A DNA stretch of 64,000 bases from Massilia litorea (lineage in GTDB: Bacteria > Pseudomonadota > Gammaproteobacteria > Burkholderiales > Burkholderiaceae_D). Within the stretch, counting starts at the first letter, position 1. Every line of letters begins with the position of its first letter. A model generated the notes under the pieces. That model had not been told where the DNA came from. It made no database searches and saw nothing but the letters and a program-made list of their open reading frames with translations. The translations under genes and the position numbers were made by a program. Below, one piece after another: positions 16,923-28,517 of the stretch. The stretch lies in assembly GCF_015101885.1 (NCBI RefSeq), contig NZ_CP062941.1, positions 3,100,001 to 3,164,000 on the forward strand, written 5' to 3'.

Positions 16923-18161
16923 ATGAGCGACATTATCCTCTCGATCGGCGCCGCCCGCGCCCTGCACCTCGCTGCCCAGGGCTTGCTGCAACCCCGCCGG
17001 CGCAAGGCGGTCAAGGACGATGTGCTGGACACCATCCGCCGCATGGGCGTGTTGCAAATCGACACGATCAACGTCGTCGCGCGCAGTCCCTATCTGGTGC
17101 TGTGGAGCCGGCTCGGCGATTACCCGGGCGCATGGCTGGACGAGTTGTTGGCGGAAGGCAAGCTCTTCGAATACTGGGCGCACGAGGCCTGCTTCATCCC
17201 GCGTGAGGATTACGGCCTGTATCGGCACCGCATGCTCGACCCCAGCGCGATGGGCTGGAAATATTCCGCGACCTGGATGCGCGAGCGCGCGGGTGAAGTC
17301 GCCGCGCTGCTGGCCCATATCCGCACCCATGGCCCGGTGCGCTCATCGGACTTCGAACGCAGCGACGGCAAGGCGGCAGGCTGGTGGGAATGGAAGCCCG
17401 AGAAGCGCTCGCTGGAAGTCCTGTTTACCTCGGGCGCCCTGATGATCGCGCGCCGCCACAATTTCCAGCGCGTCTACGACCTGGCCGAGCGCGTGCATCC
17501 GGAATGGGACGATACGCGGATGCCGTCCCTGGCGCAGGTCCAGCGCAGCTTCGCCTTGCGGGCGGTGAGAGCGTTGGGCGTCGCGCGCGCCGCCTGGGTT
17601 CCCGACTACCACCGCACGCGGCGTCCGCACGTCGACCTGGCGCAGCTGGCGGACGAAGGCCTGCTGCTGCGCGCCCGCGTCACCGGCTGGGACGACCCGG
17701 TCTACCTCCACCCCGACCACGCCGGACTGGCGCAACAGGCGGCAAACGGTGCGCTGGCACCGACCCTGAGCACCATCCTCTCTCCCTTCGATCCCGTGGT
17801 CTGGGACCGGCGCCGCGCCATGGAACTGTTCGGCTTCGACTACCGCCTCGAGTGCTACACGCCGGCCGCCAAACGGCGCTACGGCTATTTCACCTTGCCG
17901 GTGCTGCGCCGCGGCGCCCTGGTCGCGCGCGTCGACGCCAAGGCACACCGGCGCGAAGGCGTATTCGAAGTCAAGGCCGTGTTCTTCGAGCCCGGCGTGC
18001 GCGCCAGCGATGCGCTGCTGCGCGATGTGGCCGGGGCGCTGCAGCGCTGCGCGCGCTGGCACGGATGCCCGAAGCTGCGCATCGTGCGCAGCGAGCCGGC
18101 TTCGCTCGACGCGCGCCTCGGCGAACTGCTCGGCAGCGAAGCGGTCGCGGCGGCCGCATGA
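16923..18161 (+). CDS. YcaQ-family DNA glycosylase (winged-helix)
   Basis: A 412-residue member of the AlkZ/YcaQ glycosylase family (HTH_42 fold), enzymes that remove bulky or cross-linked alkylated bases. The catalytic Q-x-D/Q signature appears as QID at residues 45-47 in MGVLQIDTINVV, the version characteristic of the YcaQ (AlkX) branch. The conserved block EYWAHEACFIP follows, and later PFDPVVWDRRRAMELFGFDYRLECY. It is divergent from sbcD, which is also a repair gene. Its stop overlaps the start of the DUF2804 gene (ATGA). Confidence 0.88.
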   Translation: MSDIILSIGAARALHLAAQGLLQPRRRKAVKDDVLDTIRRMGVLQIDTINVVARSPYLVLWSRLGDYPGAWLDELLAEGKLFEYWAHEACFIPREDYGLYRHRMLDPSAMGWKYSATWMRERAGEVAALLAHIRTHGPVRSSDFERSDGKAAGWWEWKPEKRSLEVLFTSGALMIARRHNFQRVYDLAERVHPEWDDTRMPSLAQVQRSFALRAVRALGVARAAWVPDYHRTRRPHVDLAQLADEGLLLRARVTGWDDPVYLHPDHAGLAQQAANGALAPTLSTILSPFDPVVWDRRRAMELFGFDYRLECYTPAAKRRYGYFTLPVLRRGALVARVDAKAHRREGVFEVKAVFFEPGVRASDALLRDVAGALQRCARWHGCPKLRIVRSEPASLDARLGELLGSEAVAAAA

Positions 18162-19138
18162 TCCTGCCGCCGGCCCCGTCGAATGCCGTCGGCCCGGACG
18201 GGCTGCCGCGCTTCGGCCGCTATCAGGGGCTGGCCGGTGCCCCGGGCTGGGCGCAGCTGGCCGCACCCCATGCGCGGCCTTCCCTGTGGCGGCGCCTGCA
18301 TCACAAGCGCTGGCATTTCGTCGCCCTCGTCACCGATGAGCTGTTCTGCGGAGTGGCGATCGTCGATATCGGCTGGAGCAATACCGCTTTTGCCTACGTG
18401 TTCGACCGCGCCGGGCGCCGCGTCCTTGCTGCATTTTCTCCGCTGGGCGTAGCGGGCCTCACGGCCGCGGTCGGCGCCACGGTGGCCGAGGGCGCGCGGT
18501 TTACGATGCCGGGCCGGCAGGTTGCGATCGAAGGGGCGGGCGAGCACGGCCACCGGCTGCGGTTGCGCGCCGGGCGCTTTCGCATCGACGCCGCCTACGC
18601 GGGCGAGGGGCCGCGCCTGCTGGCGATCGGCCCCGTCTTCGACGGCGGCAGCGTGCACAGCACCCAGAAGTCGCCGGGACTGGCGCTGGAAGGGACGCTC
18701 GAAGCCGGCGGGCGCCGTTATTCCCTCGACGGCGGGATGGCCAGCTACGACTTCTCGAACGGTCTGCTGGGGCGCCGCACGGCCTGGCGCTGGATCTCGG
18801 CGCACGGCGGCCGGATCGGCTTCAATCTGCAGGCCGGCTATTTCGGCGACGCCGAAAATGCGCTCTGGCTGGACGGTGCATTGCTTCCGCTTGCGCATGT
18901 CGAGGTGGGAATCGAGCCTGGCGGCTGCTGGATGCTGCGCACCGCCGACGGCCTGCTCGACCTGCGCTTCACGCCGGAGGGCACTCGGAATGACAATAAG
19001 CAATTGCTGATTGCAAGCAGCAACATGCGCCAGCATGTGGGTCGTTTCGACGGCTGGGTGAGGGCGGCGCCGGATGCGCCACGGCATGCCGTAACCGGGC
19101 TCGCGGGCCTGGCCGAGGACTACCGCGCACGCTGGTAA
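18158..19138 (+). CDS. DUF2804 domain-containing protein
   Basis: A 326-residue protein matching the pattern of DUF2804 proteins: KRWHFVALVTDELFCGVAIVDIGWSNTAFAYVFD near the start, a mid-protein stretch GGMASYDFSNGLLGRRTAWRW, and a C-terminal FDGWV. These proteins are predicted beta-rich and have no assigned biochemical role. Some resemble lipocalin/AttH-like folds, but that is not visible here. The ATG at 18158 overlaps the preceding glycosylase stop by four bases, so translation is probably coupled. The next gene is 225 bases away. Confidence 0.8.
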   Translation: MILPPAPSNAVGPDGLPRFGRYQGLAGAPGWAQLAAPHARPSLWRRLHHKRWHFVALVTDELFCGVAIVDIGWSNTAFAYVFDRAGRRVLAAFSPLGVAGLTAAVGATVAEGARFTMPGRQVAIEGAGEHGHRLRLRAGRFRIDAAYAGEGPRLLAIGPVFDGGSVHSTQKSPGLALEGTLEAGGRRYSLDGGMASYDFSNGLLGRRTAWRWISAHGGRIGFNLQAGYFGDAENALWLDGALLPLAHVEVGIEPGGCWMLRTADGLLDLRFTPEGTRNDNKQLLIASSNMRQHVGRFDGWVRAAPDAPRHAVTGLAGLAEDYRARW

Positions 19139-19363
19139 ACCGTAACGCATGGCGCTTTCGCCGGTTGACGTTTGGCGCTCAGCAGCCTAGGCGGAGTTTG
19201 ATCAATATCAAACCCGCACCCCAGCCGCTCCTTACACTACTAGTTCCTTCAGGCTGAAGAGAAGAAAAATCATCCGCCCCAGCCTGTCCAAAACCAATGT
19301 CCAGCCACGCCGTGTTCCCCTGCGGAGCATGCGCTTGCGTTGACGACGCCGAGAGGAGACTGA

Positions 19364-19954
19364 ATGCTTACCGCGACCTACACCCTCGTTGCGCTTTCCG
19401 TGGAACAAACCAGCATGCGGGTCAGCCTGCATGCCGTGCAACAGCTCGTACAGAAAAGCTATGCCCGCCAGAGTGCGCTGACCGAGGGTCAGGCCGATTA
19501 CGTTTGCGATACCTTGCGCCGGCTCTACGAAAGCTGCCAGGGCCGCAAGCTCGACCGTTTCCTGTTGCCGGCACTGCGCCGCGCTGGCGCCGGTGCGGAG
19601 CCGCTCTTGTGCGAGCTCGACATGCTCAGCCGCAGCGCGGCCGAGGCGCTGGGCACCGCCTGCCGCCTGGCTGCGGGAAGCATCAACGACGAGGAGGGCG
19701 TCGATGCCTTCTGCCTGGCGGTCGAGCGTTTCTGCGTGGCGCTCGAACTGCGCTTCGATCGCGAGGAGCGCGAGCTGTTTCCGATTGCGCGCGCGGCCAT
19801 CGCCGGCGAGGCCTGGTTTGCCGTGGCGAACCAGATGCTGGCCTATGACGCCTACCGCGAAGAGCACCGCGGACGGGCACCGCCGCCGGCCCACCGCCCC
19901 GTCCGCGCCGAGCATACTCATCGGCAAGGTCCGCCGGTCTCCCACGTGCACTAA
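19364..19954 (+). CDS. hypothetical protein, possibly hemerythrin-like
   Basis: A 196-residue, mostly helical cytosolic protein behind an excellent ribosome site (GAGAGGAGA, then ATG at 19364). The middle has helices rich in Leu/Ala/Arg (DYVCDTLRRLYESC, DRFLLPALRRA), and near residues 125-140 an acidic stretch (LRFDREERELFPIARAAI) that recalls the E-x-x-x-x-P helix of HHE hemerythrin-like proteins. The usual set of iron-binding histidines is not evident, so this may be a non-metal relative. The C-terminal 30 residues are Pro/Arg/His-rich. The function is unknown. Confidence 0.62.
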   Translation: MLTATYTLVALSVEQTSMRVSLHAVQQLVQKSYARQSALTEGQADYVCDTLRRLYESCQGRKLDRFLLPALRRAGAGAEPLLCELDMLSRSAAEALGTACRLAAGSINDEEGVDAFCLAVERFCVALELRFDREERELFPIARAAIAGEAWFAVANQMLAYDAYREEHRGRAPPPAHRPVRAEHTHRQGPPVSHVH

Positions 19955-20034
19955 TCCCGTTGCCGCCGGGGACGCCACAAAAAAACCCGCATCGTTCTTT
20001 GCTATGATGGGGGTTTTGGAAGTGCGATTTCATC

Positions 20035-22695
20035 ATGTTCGAATTCCTTTTCAAGCGTCAGGGCGATAAATCGGGCAATGGACGCGGCGCGCAAACCGAC
20101 GCGCCGTCCCGCTCGGCCAAGGCGGCAGCGGCCCCTGGCGACCCGGACGGCAAGTCGAAGGAAGGCGCGCCCGCAGGCACGGCCGGGGCGCGTCCCCCTT
20201 CGCCCGTCCGCGAGCAGCAGGCCCAGCAGCTGAAAATGCTGGACGGCGATGAATCGCGCGCAGTGGACTTCATCCTCGGCTGCGAATTTTCCGAACTCCG
20301 CCTCTCCGCGGCCGAGCTGGTGCACAGCCGCGCCGCGCTCGAGCGCGTGCACACGGCCATGCGCAACCTCGACCGCCGCGTTGCCAAGCTGATGCAGTCG
20401 CGCCTGGATGCGATCCGCCACCACGACGCCGAACTGGCGCGCGGCCAGGCCACCCTGGAACAGGCGCGCGCCTTGCTGGCGGACGCCCACCTGACGCCCA
20501 ACCAGGTGGCCGATCTCGACCGTAAATGGGCCGTGATCGCCGCCCCCGAACTGACGGACGCATTCACGCCCGTGCGTGCCGAGCTCGGCGCCCGCCTGGA
20601 AGCCCAGGTGCAGCTGCAACGCGCCATGATCGACCGCCTGGGCGCCCTGCGCCGGCTGGAGACGGCTGGCCTGAATGCAGCCGACATGGCCGGCAGCCTG
20701 GAAGGAATGCTGGCCGAGCAGGCCGCAGCGCTGGCCGCACCCGAGCATGCCTCGCTGCCGCGTGCGCTGGTGGCGGAATTCGCCTCCGAGCATGCGCGCC
20801 TGTCCGCGATGCTCGCCACGCTCGAACAATCGCAGGCGGCCCTGGCCGCGCGCGAGGCGGCGCTCGCCGAATGGCAGGCGCAGCCGGTTGCCGAATTGAG
20901 CGCCGAGACCCTGCGCAAATCCTGGCAAAAGCTGCCGCCGCTGCCCGAAGGCGCGGCGGCGAGCGAGCTGCAGTCGCGCTTCGATGCGCTGCTGGCCAGT
21001 TTGCCCCAGCCGGTGCATAAATCGGCCCGATCGCCGGCCCCGGCTGCCGCGAGCAGCGACGCTGCGGCAGCCGACGCGCACGCCGCCCGTCCCCCCAAAG
21101 CCACGAAGGGCGCCGACCAGTCCTTCCTCGACAACATGGATGCGCTGGAAGCCGCCCTGCAGCAGGGCTCGCTTGCCCACGCGGCCGAACTCGACAAGGC
21201 GCTGAAAGAGACCAAGAGCAAGGGCATTCGTCTGACCGGCCCGCAGGCCGACCGCCTGGCCCATTTGCGCGCCGAACTGAAGCGCCTGTCGGACTGGGCG
21301 CGCTGGGGCGGCAATGTCTCGCGCGAAGAACTGATCAAGACGGTCGAAGGCCTGCCGACGCAAAACCTGGCGATGGCGGAGCTGGCGAAGAAGGTCGGCA
21401 GCATGCGCGAGCGCTGGAAGGCGCTCGACAGCCTGTCCGGCGCGGCGCCGAAAAGCCTGTGGGAACGCTTCGACCACGCCTGCACGGTGGCCTATGCCCC
21501 GGCCGCGGCCCATTTCAAACACCTGGCCGACGAGCGCCATGCGAATGCGGCGAAGGGCGAAGCCATCGTCGCCGAGGCCCAGGCCGAGATCGCGCGCCTG
21601 GAATCGGGCGAAGCCGACTGGAAGCACGTCGCCGGCACGGTGCAGCGCCTGCGCCTGGCCTGGAGCCACCTGGGCGCAATCGACCGCAAGGACAAGAAGC
21701 GCCTGGACCAGTTGTTCGGCGCCGCGCTGACCACGCTGCAGGGCCCGCTGGAAGAGCAGCGCAAGATGGAAGTGGCGGGGCGCGAGGAACTGATCGACGA
21801 AGTGCTCGCCATCGATCCGCACGACCGGCACGCGGTCGACCACCTGCGCGACATCCAGGCGCGCTGGCAGGAACATGCGCGCGCGCTGCCGCTCGAACGC
21901 AAGGCCGAGCAGGCGCTGTGGCAGCGTTTCCGCGCCGCCTGCGACGACCTGTTCGCCCGGCGCAAGGAAACCGCGCACGCGCTCGACGCCGAGCGCCGCG
22001 CCCACGAAGCGGCCAAGGAAGCGATCAGCGCACGCCTGGAAGCGGCCGCGCCGGAGGCCACCGCGGCCAGCGCCGGAAAACTGCTGCGCGAAGCGGCGGC
22101 CGAATGGCATGCGATCGGGCCCGTACCACGTGCGCACGAGGCGCGGGTCGAGAAGCGCTACCACGAGGCCGTGGCCAAGGTGCAGCACCACGCCGACCTG
22201 TCGCGCCGCGCCGCCGGCCTGGCGCTGGCCGGCGCCCTGCGCGACAAGCTGCGCGCCGTCCAGGAACTCGAGGATTCCCTGGCCCAGCCGGACCAGCCGG
22301 TCTCGAGCGCCGACTGGCGCGCGCGCTGGGCTGCGCTGCTGGCGGCCGGTCCCGAATACGATCCGGTGCTGGACGCCCGTTTCGAGGCGGCCCTGAACGC
22401 CCTCGATACCGACCGCGCCGGCTATGCGCGCCTGCTCGAAGCCAACCGGCCGACCCTGCTCGGCGAATTGCTGCGCCAGGAAGTCGCAGCCGGCATCGAC
22501 AGCGGCGCCGAATTCGCGCGCGACCGCCTGAAACTCCAGGTCGAGGCCTTGCAGTCGACCCTCAAGGCAGGCAACAAGCCGGCCGGGCGCCATACCGCCT
22601 TGCACGCGCTCTGCGCGCTGCCGGCACTGGTCGACGAACGGACGGCGCTGCGTATCGATCAGCTCCTGATGCGCACGGCACGGGAGGGAAAATGA
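20035..22695 (+). CDS. DUF349 repeat protein
   Basis: A long (886-residue), highly charged helical protein. It contains repeated DUF349-type units recognisable by spaced W-F-x-A blocks such as ERWKALDSLSGAAPKSLWERFDHAC, RLAWSHLGAIDRKDKKRLDQLF, ARWQEHARALPLERKAEQALWQRFRAAC and EWHAIGPVPRAHEARVEKRYHEA. The N-terminal 60 residues and a stretch near 325-355 are low-complexity Ala/Pro/Lys linkers. There is no signal peptide or membrane helix. Proteins of this kind are common in beta- and gammaproteobacteria, and I know of no established activity. The last four bases overlap the start of moaE. Confidence 0.85.
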   Translation: MFEFLFKRQGDKSGNGRGAQTDAPSRSAKAAAAPGDPDGKSKEGAPAGTAGARPPSPVREQQAQQLKMLDGDESRAVDFILGCEFSELRLSAAELVHSRAALERVHTAMRNLDRRVAKLMQSRLDAIRHHDAELARGQATLEQARALLADAHLTPNQVADLDRKWAVIAAPELTDAFTPVRAELGARLEAQVQLQRAMIDRLGALRRLETAGLNAADMAGSLEGMLAEQAAALAAPEHASLPRALVAEFASEHARLSAMLATLEQSQAALAAREAALAEWQAQPVAELSAETLRKSWQKLPPLPEGAAASELQSRFDALLASLPQPVHKSARSPAPAAASSDAAAADAHAARPPKATKGADQSFLDNMDALEAALQQGSLAHAAELDKALKETKSKGIRLTGPQADRLAHLRAELKRLSDWARWGGNVSREELIKTVEGLPTQNLAMAELAKKVGSMRERWKALDSLSGAAPKSLWERFDHACTVAYAPAAAHFKHLADERHANAAKGEAIVAEAQAEIARLESGEADWKHVAGTVQRLRLAWSHLGAIDRKDKKRLDQLFGAALTTLQGPLEEQRKMEVAGREELIDEVLAIDPHDRHAVDHLRDIQARWQEHARALPLERKAEQALWQRFRAACDDLFARRKETAHALDAERRAHEAAKEAISARLEAAAPEATAASAGKLLREAAAEWHAIGPVPRAHEARVEKRYHEAVAKVQHHADLSRRAAGLALAGALRDKLRAVQELEDSLAQPDQPVSSADWRARWAALLAAGPEYDPVLDARFEAALNALDTDRAGYARLLEANRPTLLGELLRQEVAAGIDSGAEFARDRLKLQVEALQSTLKAGNKPAGRHTALHALCALPALVDERTALRIDQLLMRTAREGK

Positions 22696-23150
22696 GCGAG
22701 GTGAGAGTACAGGCCGGGGACTTCGACCTCGGCCGGGAACTGGCGCGCCTGCGCGAAGGCGACGCGCGCGTTGGCGCCGTGGTCAGCTTCGTCGGCACCG
22801 TGCGCGACATGAACGATGGTGCATCGGTCTCCGAGATGGAGCTGGAACACTATCCGGGCATGACCGAGCGCGCGCTGGAAGCCATCGTGGCCCAGGCGCA
22901 GGAGCGCTGGCCGCTCTACAACGCGCTGGTGATCCACCGCGTCGGCCCGCTGGCGCCGCTCGAGCAGATCGTGCTGGTGGCGGTGAGCGCCGCGCACCGC
23001 GGTGAAGCCTTCGCCGCCTGCGAATTCATCATCGACTATCTGAAAACCGACGCCCCGTTCTGGAAGAAGGAGCAGACGCCCGAGGGCGCACGCTGGGTCG
23101 ACGCCCGCATCAGCGACGACAGCGCCAAGGCCAAGTGGGTGAACGCTTGA
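22692..23150 (+). CDS. moaE: molybdopterin synthase catalytic subunit MoaE
   Basis: MoaE is the large subunit of molybdopterin synthase, which uses the thiocarboxylated MoaD tail to convert precursor Z into molybdopterin. The 152-residue protein carries the family blocks GAVVSFVGTVRDMN, LEHYPGMTERALEAI, RVGPL and the catalytic-lysine region AFWKKEQTPEG in the form PFWKKEQTPEGARWVDA. The ATG overlaps the stop of the DUF349 gene (ATGA). moaD and the other molybdenum-cofactor genes are not in the window, so moaE is separated from its usual partner. Confidence 0.95.
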   Translation: MSEVRVQAGDFDLGRELARLREGDARVGAVVSFVGTVRDMNDGASVSEMELEHYPGMTERALEAIVAQAQERWPLYNALVIHRVGPLAPLEQIVLVAVSAAHRGEAFAACEFIIDYLKTDAPFWKKEQTPEGARWVDARISDDSAKAKWVNA

Positions 23151-23521
23151 GCTGGCTGGCGGTCGGTGCCGGCGCCGCGCTCGGCGCCTGGCTGCGCTGG
23201 GGGCTGGGCATGTGGCTGACCAATGTCCACGCCCAGGTGCAGGCCGGCACACTGGCGGCCAATCTGGTCGGCGGCTACCTGATCGGCATTGCGGTGGGGT
23301 TTTTCAGCGCCAGCCCGCACCTGAACCCCGAATGGCGGCTGTTCATCGTCACCGGCTTCCTCGGCGGCCTGACGACTTTCTCCAGCTTCTCCGCCGAATC
23401 GGTGGGACTAATGCAGCGCGGCGACTACGGCTGGGCGCTGGCGCATACGCTGCTGCACCTGGGCGGGTCGATCCTGCTGTGTGTGGCCGGCTTCGCGACC
23501 TGGCGCGCGCTACGCGGCTGA
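23135..23521 (+). CDS. crcB: fluoride exporter CrcB/Fluc
   Basis: A small membrane channel exporting fluoride, which works as an antiparallel dimer. The 128-residue protein has four hydrophobic helices and the Fluc signatures LAANLVGGYLIG and TGFLGGLTTFSSFS (the TTFSTF-type phenylalanine-box region). The frame starts at GTG 23135, inside the end of moaE. A TTG at 23147, overlapping the moaE stop as TTGA, is an alternative start. Either way the two genes are coupled. I see no fluoride riboswitch upstream, and the overlap leaves no room for one. Confidence 0.93.
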   Translation: MGERLSWLAVGAGAALGAWLRWGLGMWLTNVHAQVQAGTLAANLVGGYLIGIAVGFFSASPHLNPEWRLFIVTGFLGGLTTFSSFSAESVGLMQRGDYGWALAHTLLHLGGSILLCVAGFATWRALRG

Positions 23522-23659
23522 TCCGAACCCGGTTGCTGGGTGGTCCCGACGCCACCCTGCGCACCGCACGGTATCACCAGCCGATACTCCTGCAGTTTCT
23601 CAATCATCCAGTGATTCGCCATGCTAGACTTTCTGCCGGACAACTAACGGGAGCCCGCC

Positions 23660-24079
23660 ATGACCACTGTTCAACGACCGACCGCCGCCTTCGTCGGCGC
23701 ATCCTGGGCCGCGCTCTTCATCGGCGCCTGTGCTTTCCTGATCGGTCTCTGGAACGCGCAGATGGCGCTCAACGAGAAAGGTTATTACCTGACCTTGTTG
23801 CTGTATGGCCTGTTCGCTTCGGTCTCGCTGCAAAAATCAGTGCGCGACCGCAGCGAGGGGATCGCGGTCACCGGGATGTATTTCATGCTGTGCTGGGTCT
23901 CGCTGTGCGCCGTCATCGTGCTGCTGGCCGTCGGTCTCTGGAATGCGAGCTTGCAGCCGAGCGAGAAGGGCTTCTACGCGATGTCGTTCTTGCTGAGCTT
24001 GTTCGCCGTGGTGGCGGTACAGAAGAACGTGCGCGACCTGGGCGGAAAGGCTGCGCAGGTCCAGGCCGACTACACCTGA
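23660..24079 (+). CDS. YiaA/YiaB-type inner-membrane protein
   Basis: A 139-residue membrane protein with four predicted helices arranged as an internal repeat. Each half contains IGLWNAQMALNEKGYY... or VGLWNASLQPSEKGFY... followed by a helix and QK(S/N)VRD, the duplicated YiaAB two-helix domain known from E. coli YiaA. The physiological role of the family is not established. The ATG at 23660 has a GGGAG ribosome site. Confidence 0.88.
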   Translation: MTTVQRPTAAFVGASWAALFIGACAFLIGLWNAQMALNEKGYYLTLLLYGLFASVSLQKSVRDRSEGIAVTGMYFMLCWVSLCAVIVLLAVGLWNASLQPSEKGFYAMSFLLSLFAVVAVQKNVRDLGGKAAQVQADYT

Positions 24080-24277
24080 ACCGCCAAGGCTGGCAAAGCT
24101 GGGTGCGCCCGTCAACGCGGGTTCTCCAGGCGCGTCGCCGCTTCGAGTTCCTTCATCCAGTTTTCCTGCATCGGTCCCGATCCGTCTGGGTGGTCAGCAG
24201 CAGGAGCGATCAGGTGAGATATCGCATAGCTCCGTGGATGTTGCAGGAAAGCATGAATTTACCACTGTCTTGCGCAT

Positions 24278-24305
24278 CTTGAAATGTGTCGCGGCACCCC
24301 AATTT
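24278..24305 (+). promoter_or_regulatory. candidate heat-shock (sigma-32) promoter of clpB
   Basis: CTTGAA (24278-24283) and CCCCAATTT starting at 24297 are separated by 13 bases. This closely matches the sigma-32 consensus (CTTGAA, 13-15 bases, CCCCAT-T). It ends about 38 bases before the clpB ATG, and clpB is a classic sigma-32 target. Confidence 0.78.
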
Positions 24306-24342
24306 TATTTCCTAGTCAAGAACACTCACTAGGGAGTACAAC

Positions 24343-26955
<2,613 letters not shown>

Positions 26956-26976
26956 GCCGGTTCCGCGGAAAGGAAG

Positions 26977-27006
26977 GGGGCGCAGCGATGCGCCCCTTTT
27001 TTTTCG
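26977..27006 (+). terminator. rho-independent terminator after clpB
   Basis: The stem GGGGCGCA (26977-26984) pairs with TGCGCCCC (26989-26996) around GCGA, followed by eight or more T. Confidence 0.88.
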
Positions 27007-27022
27007 TTTGCCGTTGTGTAAC

Positions 27023-27156
27023 GTAGGGTGGGCTCCCGAGCCCACGCGTTGCGGCCTCGCCTGCTACGCGACAGTGTCGCTGTCCGTACCTTGGCGCTGG
27101 GCGAAGCAGTGCGAGATGCGGGCGCTGCGACGCGTGGGCTCGAGAGCCCACCCTAC
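27023..27156. repeat. inverted-repeat element, copy A
   Basis: A 134-bp element whose ends are near-perfect inverted copies over about 33 bases, starting GTAGGGTGGGCT (27023-27034) and ending AGCCCACCCTAC (27145-27156). Each arm also contains an internal short palindrome (GGGCTC-GAGCCC). It fills the space between the clpB terminator and the MFS gene. A related element lies at 45027. It encodes nothing obvious and looks like a non-autonomous or structure-forming intergenic repeat. Confidence 0.8.
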
Positions 27157-27264
27157 GGTGCACTACCGTCAGGTGTAAATACGGGCTCATCGACATTCCC
27201 CGCGCCAGCAAACCTTGCTGGTTTTGACTACACTGGTCTTTTTCGTATCTCAACGAACAACACC

Positions 27265-28470
27265 ATGAGCACAACAAGCCTGCGCCAGGACGCGCGCGTG
27301 ATCGCCCTGGTCGGCGTCTCGCACGGGGTCTCCCACTTCTATCACCTGATCCTGGCCGGCCTGTTCCCCTGGCTGAAGTCGGCGTTCACCCTTTCGTATG
27401 CCGAGCTGGGGCTCCTGATGAGCGTGTTCTTCGTCGTCTCCGGCGTCGGCCAGGCCTTGTCGGGCTTCCTGGTCGACCGGGTCGGCGCGCGGCGTGTGCT
27501 GTTGTCCGGTCATGCGCTGCTGGGCGCCGGCGCCCTGGTGCTGGCCAGCGCGCCCAACTATGCCATGCTGCTGCTCGGCTCCCTGATCGCCGGCTGCGGC
27601 AATGCGGTGTTCCACCCGGCCGGCTATACGCTGCTGAACCAGAACGTCTCGAAGGCGCGCCTGCCGTATGCGTTTTCGATGCACGGCATTTCCGGCAACA
27701 TCGGCTGGGCGGCCGCGCCCCTGTTCCTGGCGGGCGTGGCCACGCTCTCGAGCTGGCGCGTGGCCCTGCTGGCGGCCTCCGTCATTCCCGCACTGATGCT
27801 GCTGACGCTGTTCCTGAACCGCAGCGTGCTGGGGACGAATGCGCCGCCGCAGCCGGGCGCGCAGGCGGCGGGCGGCTCCTTTGGTTTCCTGCGCCTGCCG
27901 GCGGTCTGGATGTGCTTCGGCTTCTTTTTCCTCACCTCGGTCGCGCTGGGCGGCATCCAGGCTTTCTCGTCGACCAGCCTGACCTCGCTCTACGCCATTT
28001 CGCTGCCGACCGCGGCAACGGCCTACACGACCTTCATGCTGTGCTCGGCGGCAGGGATGGTGGCCGGCGGTTTCCTGGCCGCGCGTGCGCACAACCATGA
28101 CCGCACGATCGCAGTGTGTTTCCTGTTCGCGGCGGCGCTTGCCCTGCTGTTGTCGGCCTCGATCGTACCGGGGCCGCTGGTGGTGCTGGTGATGGGGGCG
28201 ATCGGCCTGGCGACCGGCGTGGCCGGGCCCTCGCGCGATCTGCTGATCCGCGCCGCGGCGCCGCCGAACGCCACCGGCCGCGTGTTCGGCGTGGTGTATT
28301 CGGGGCTGGACAGCGGCATGGCCGTCGGCCCGGTGCTGTTCGGCATGCTGATGGATGGCGGCCACCCGGCCGGGCTGTTCATCGGCGTGGCCCTGTTCCA
28401 GACGCTGGCGATCGCGACCGCGGTGGGCGCCGGCGGCAAGGGGCGGGCGCCGTTGCCGCACAAGGCCTGA
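27265..28470 (+). CDS. major facilitator superfamily transporter
   Basis: A 401-residue inner-membrane transporter with about 12 hydrophobic helices. The opening block GVSHGVSHFYHLILAGLFPWLKSAF and the loop FLVDRVGARRVLLSG (the MFS D-R-x-G-R motif between helices 2 and 3) place it in the MFS. The SHFYHL start resembles fosmidomycin-resistance-type and related efflux members, but the substrate cannot be told. I used the ATG at 27265. The frame is open further upstream through the repeat element, which is not plausible coding sequence. It is a single-gene unit closed by its own terminator. Confidence 0.85.
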   Translation: MSTTSLRQDARVIALVGVSHGVSHFYHLILAGLFPWLKSAFTLSYAELGLLMSVFFVVSGVGQALSGFLVDRVGARRVLLSGHALLGAGALVLASAPNYAMLLLGSLIAGCGNAVFHPAGYTLLNQNVSKARLPYAFSMHGISGNIGWAAAPLFLAGVATLSSWRVALLAASVIPALMLLTLFLNRSVLGTNAPPQPGAQAAGGSFGFLRLPAVWMCFGFFFLTSVALGGIQAFSSTSLTSLYAISLPTAATAYTTFMLCSAAGMVAGGFLAARAHNHDRTIAVCFLFAAALALLLSASIVPGPLVVLVMGAIGLATGVAGPSRDLLIRAAAPPNATGRVFGVVYSGLDSGMAVGPVLFGMLMDGGHPAGLFIGVALFQTLAIATAVGAGGKGRAPLPHKA

Positions 28471-28484
28471 GCGTCGGGAGGGCG

Positions 28485-28517
28485 AAAAAAATGCGGGCCG
28501 CGGCCCGCATTTTTTAT
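28485..28517 (+). terminator. rho-independent terminator after the MFS gene
   Basis: AAAAAATGCGGG pairs with CCCGCATTTTTT around a GC-rich centre CCGCGG, giving a strong hairpin with a T tail. Confidence 0.82.

Noticed and set aside
20002..22605. Long minus-strand frame opposite the DUF349 gene
   Set aside because: Antisense shadow of a high-GC gene; no ribosome site and no recognisable protein features.
27028..27264. N-terminal extension of the MFS transporter
   Set aside because: The upstream frame runs through the inverted-repeat element and gives non-membrane, Arg-rich sequence; ATG 27265 gives the standard transporter start.
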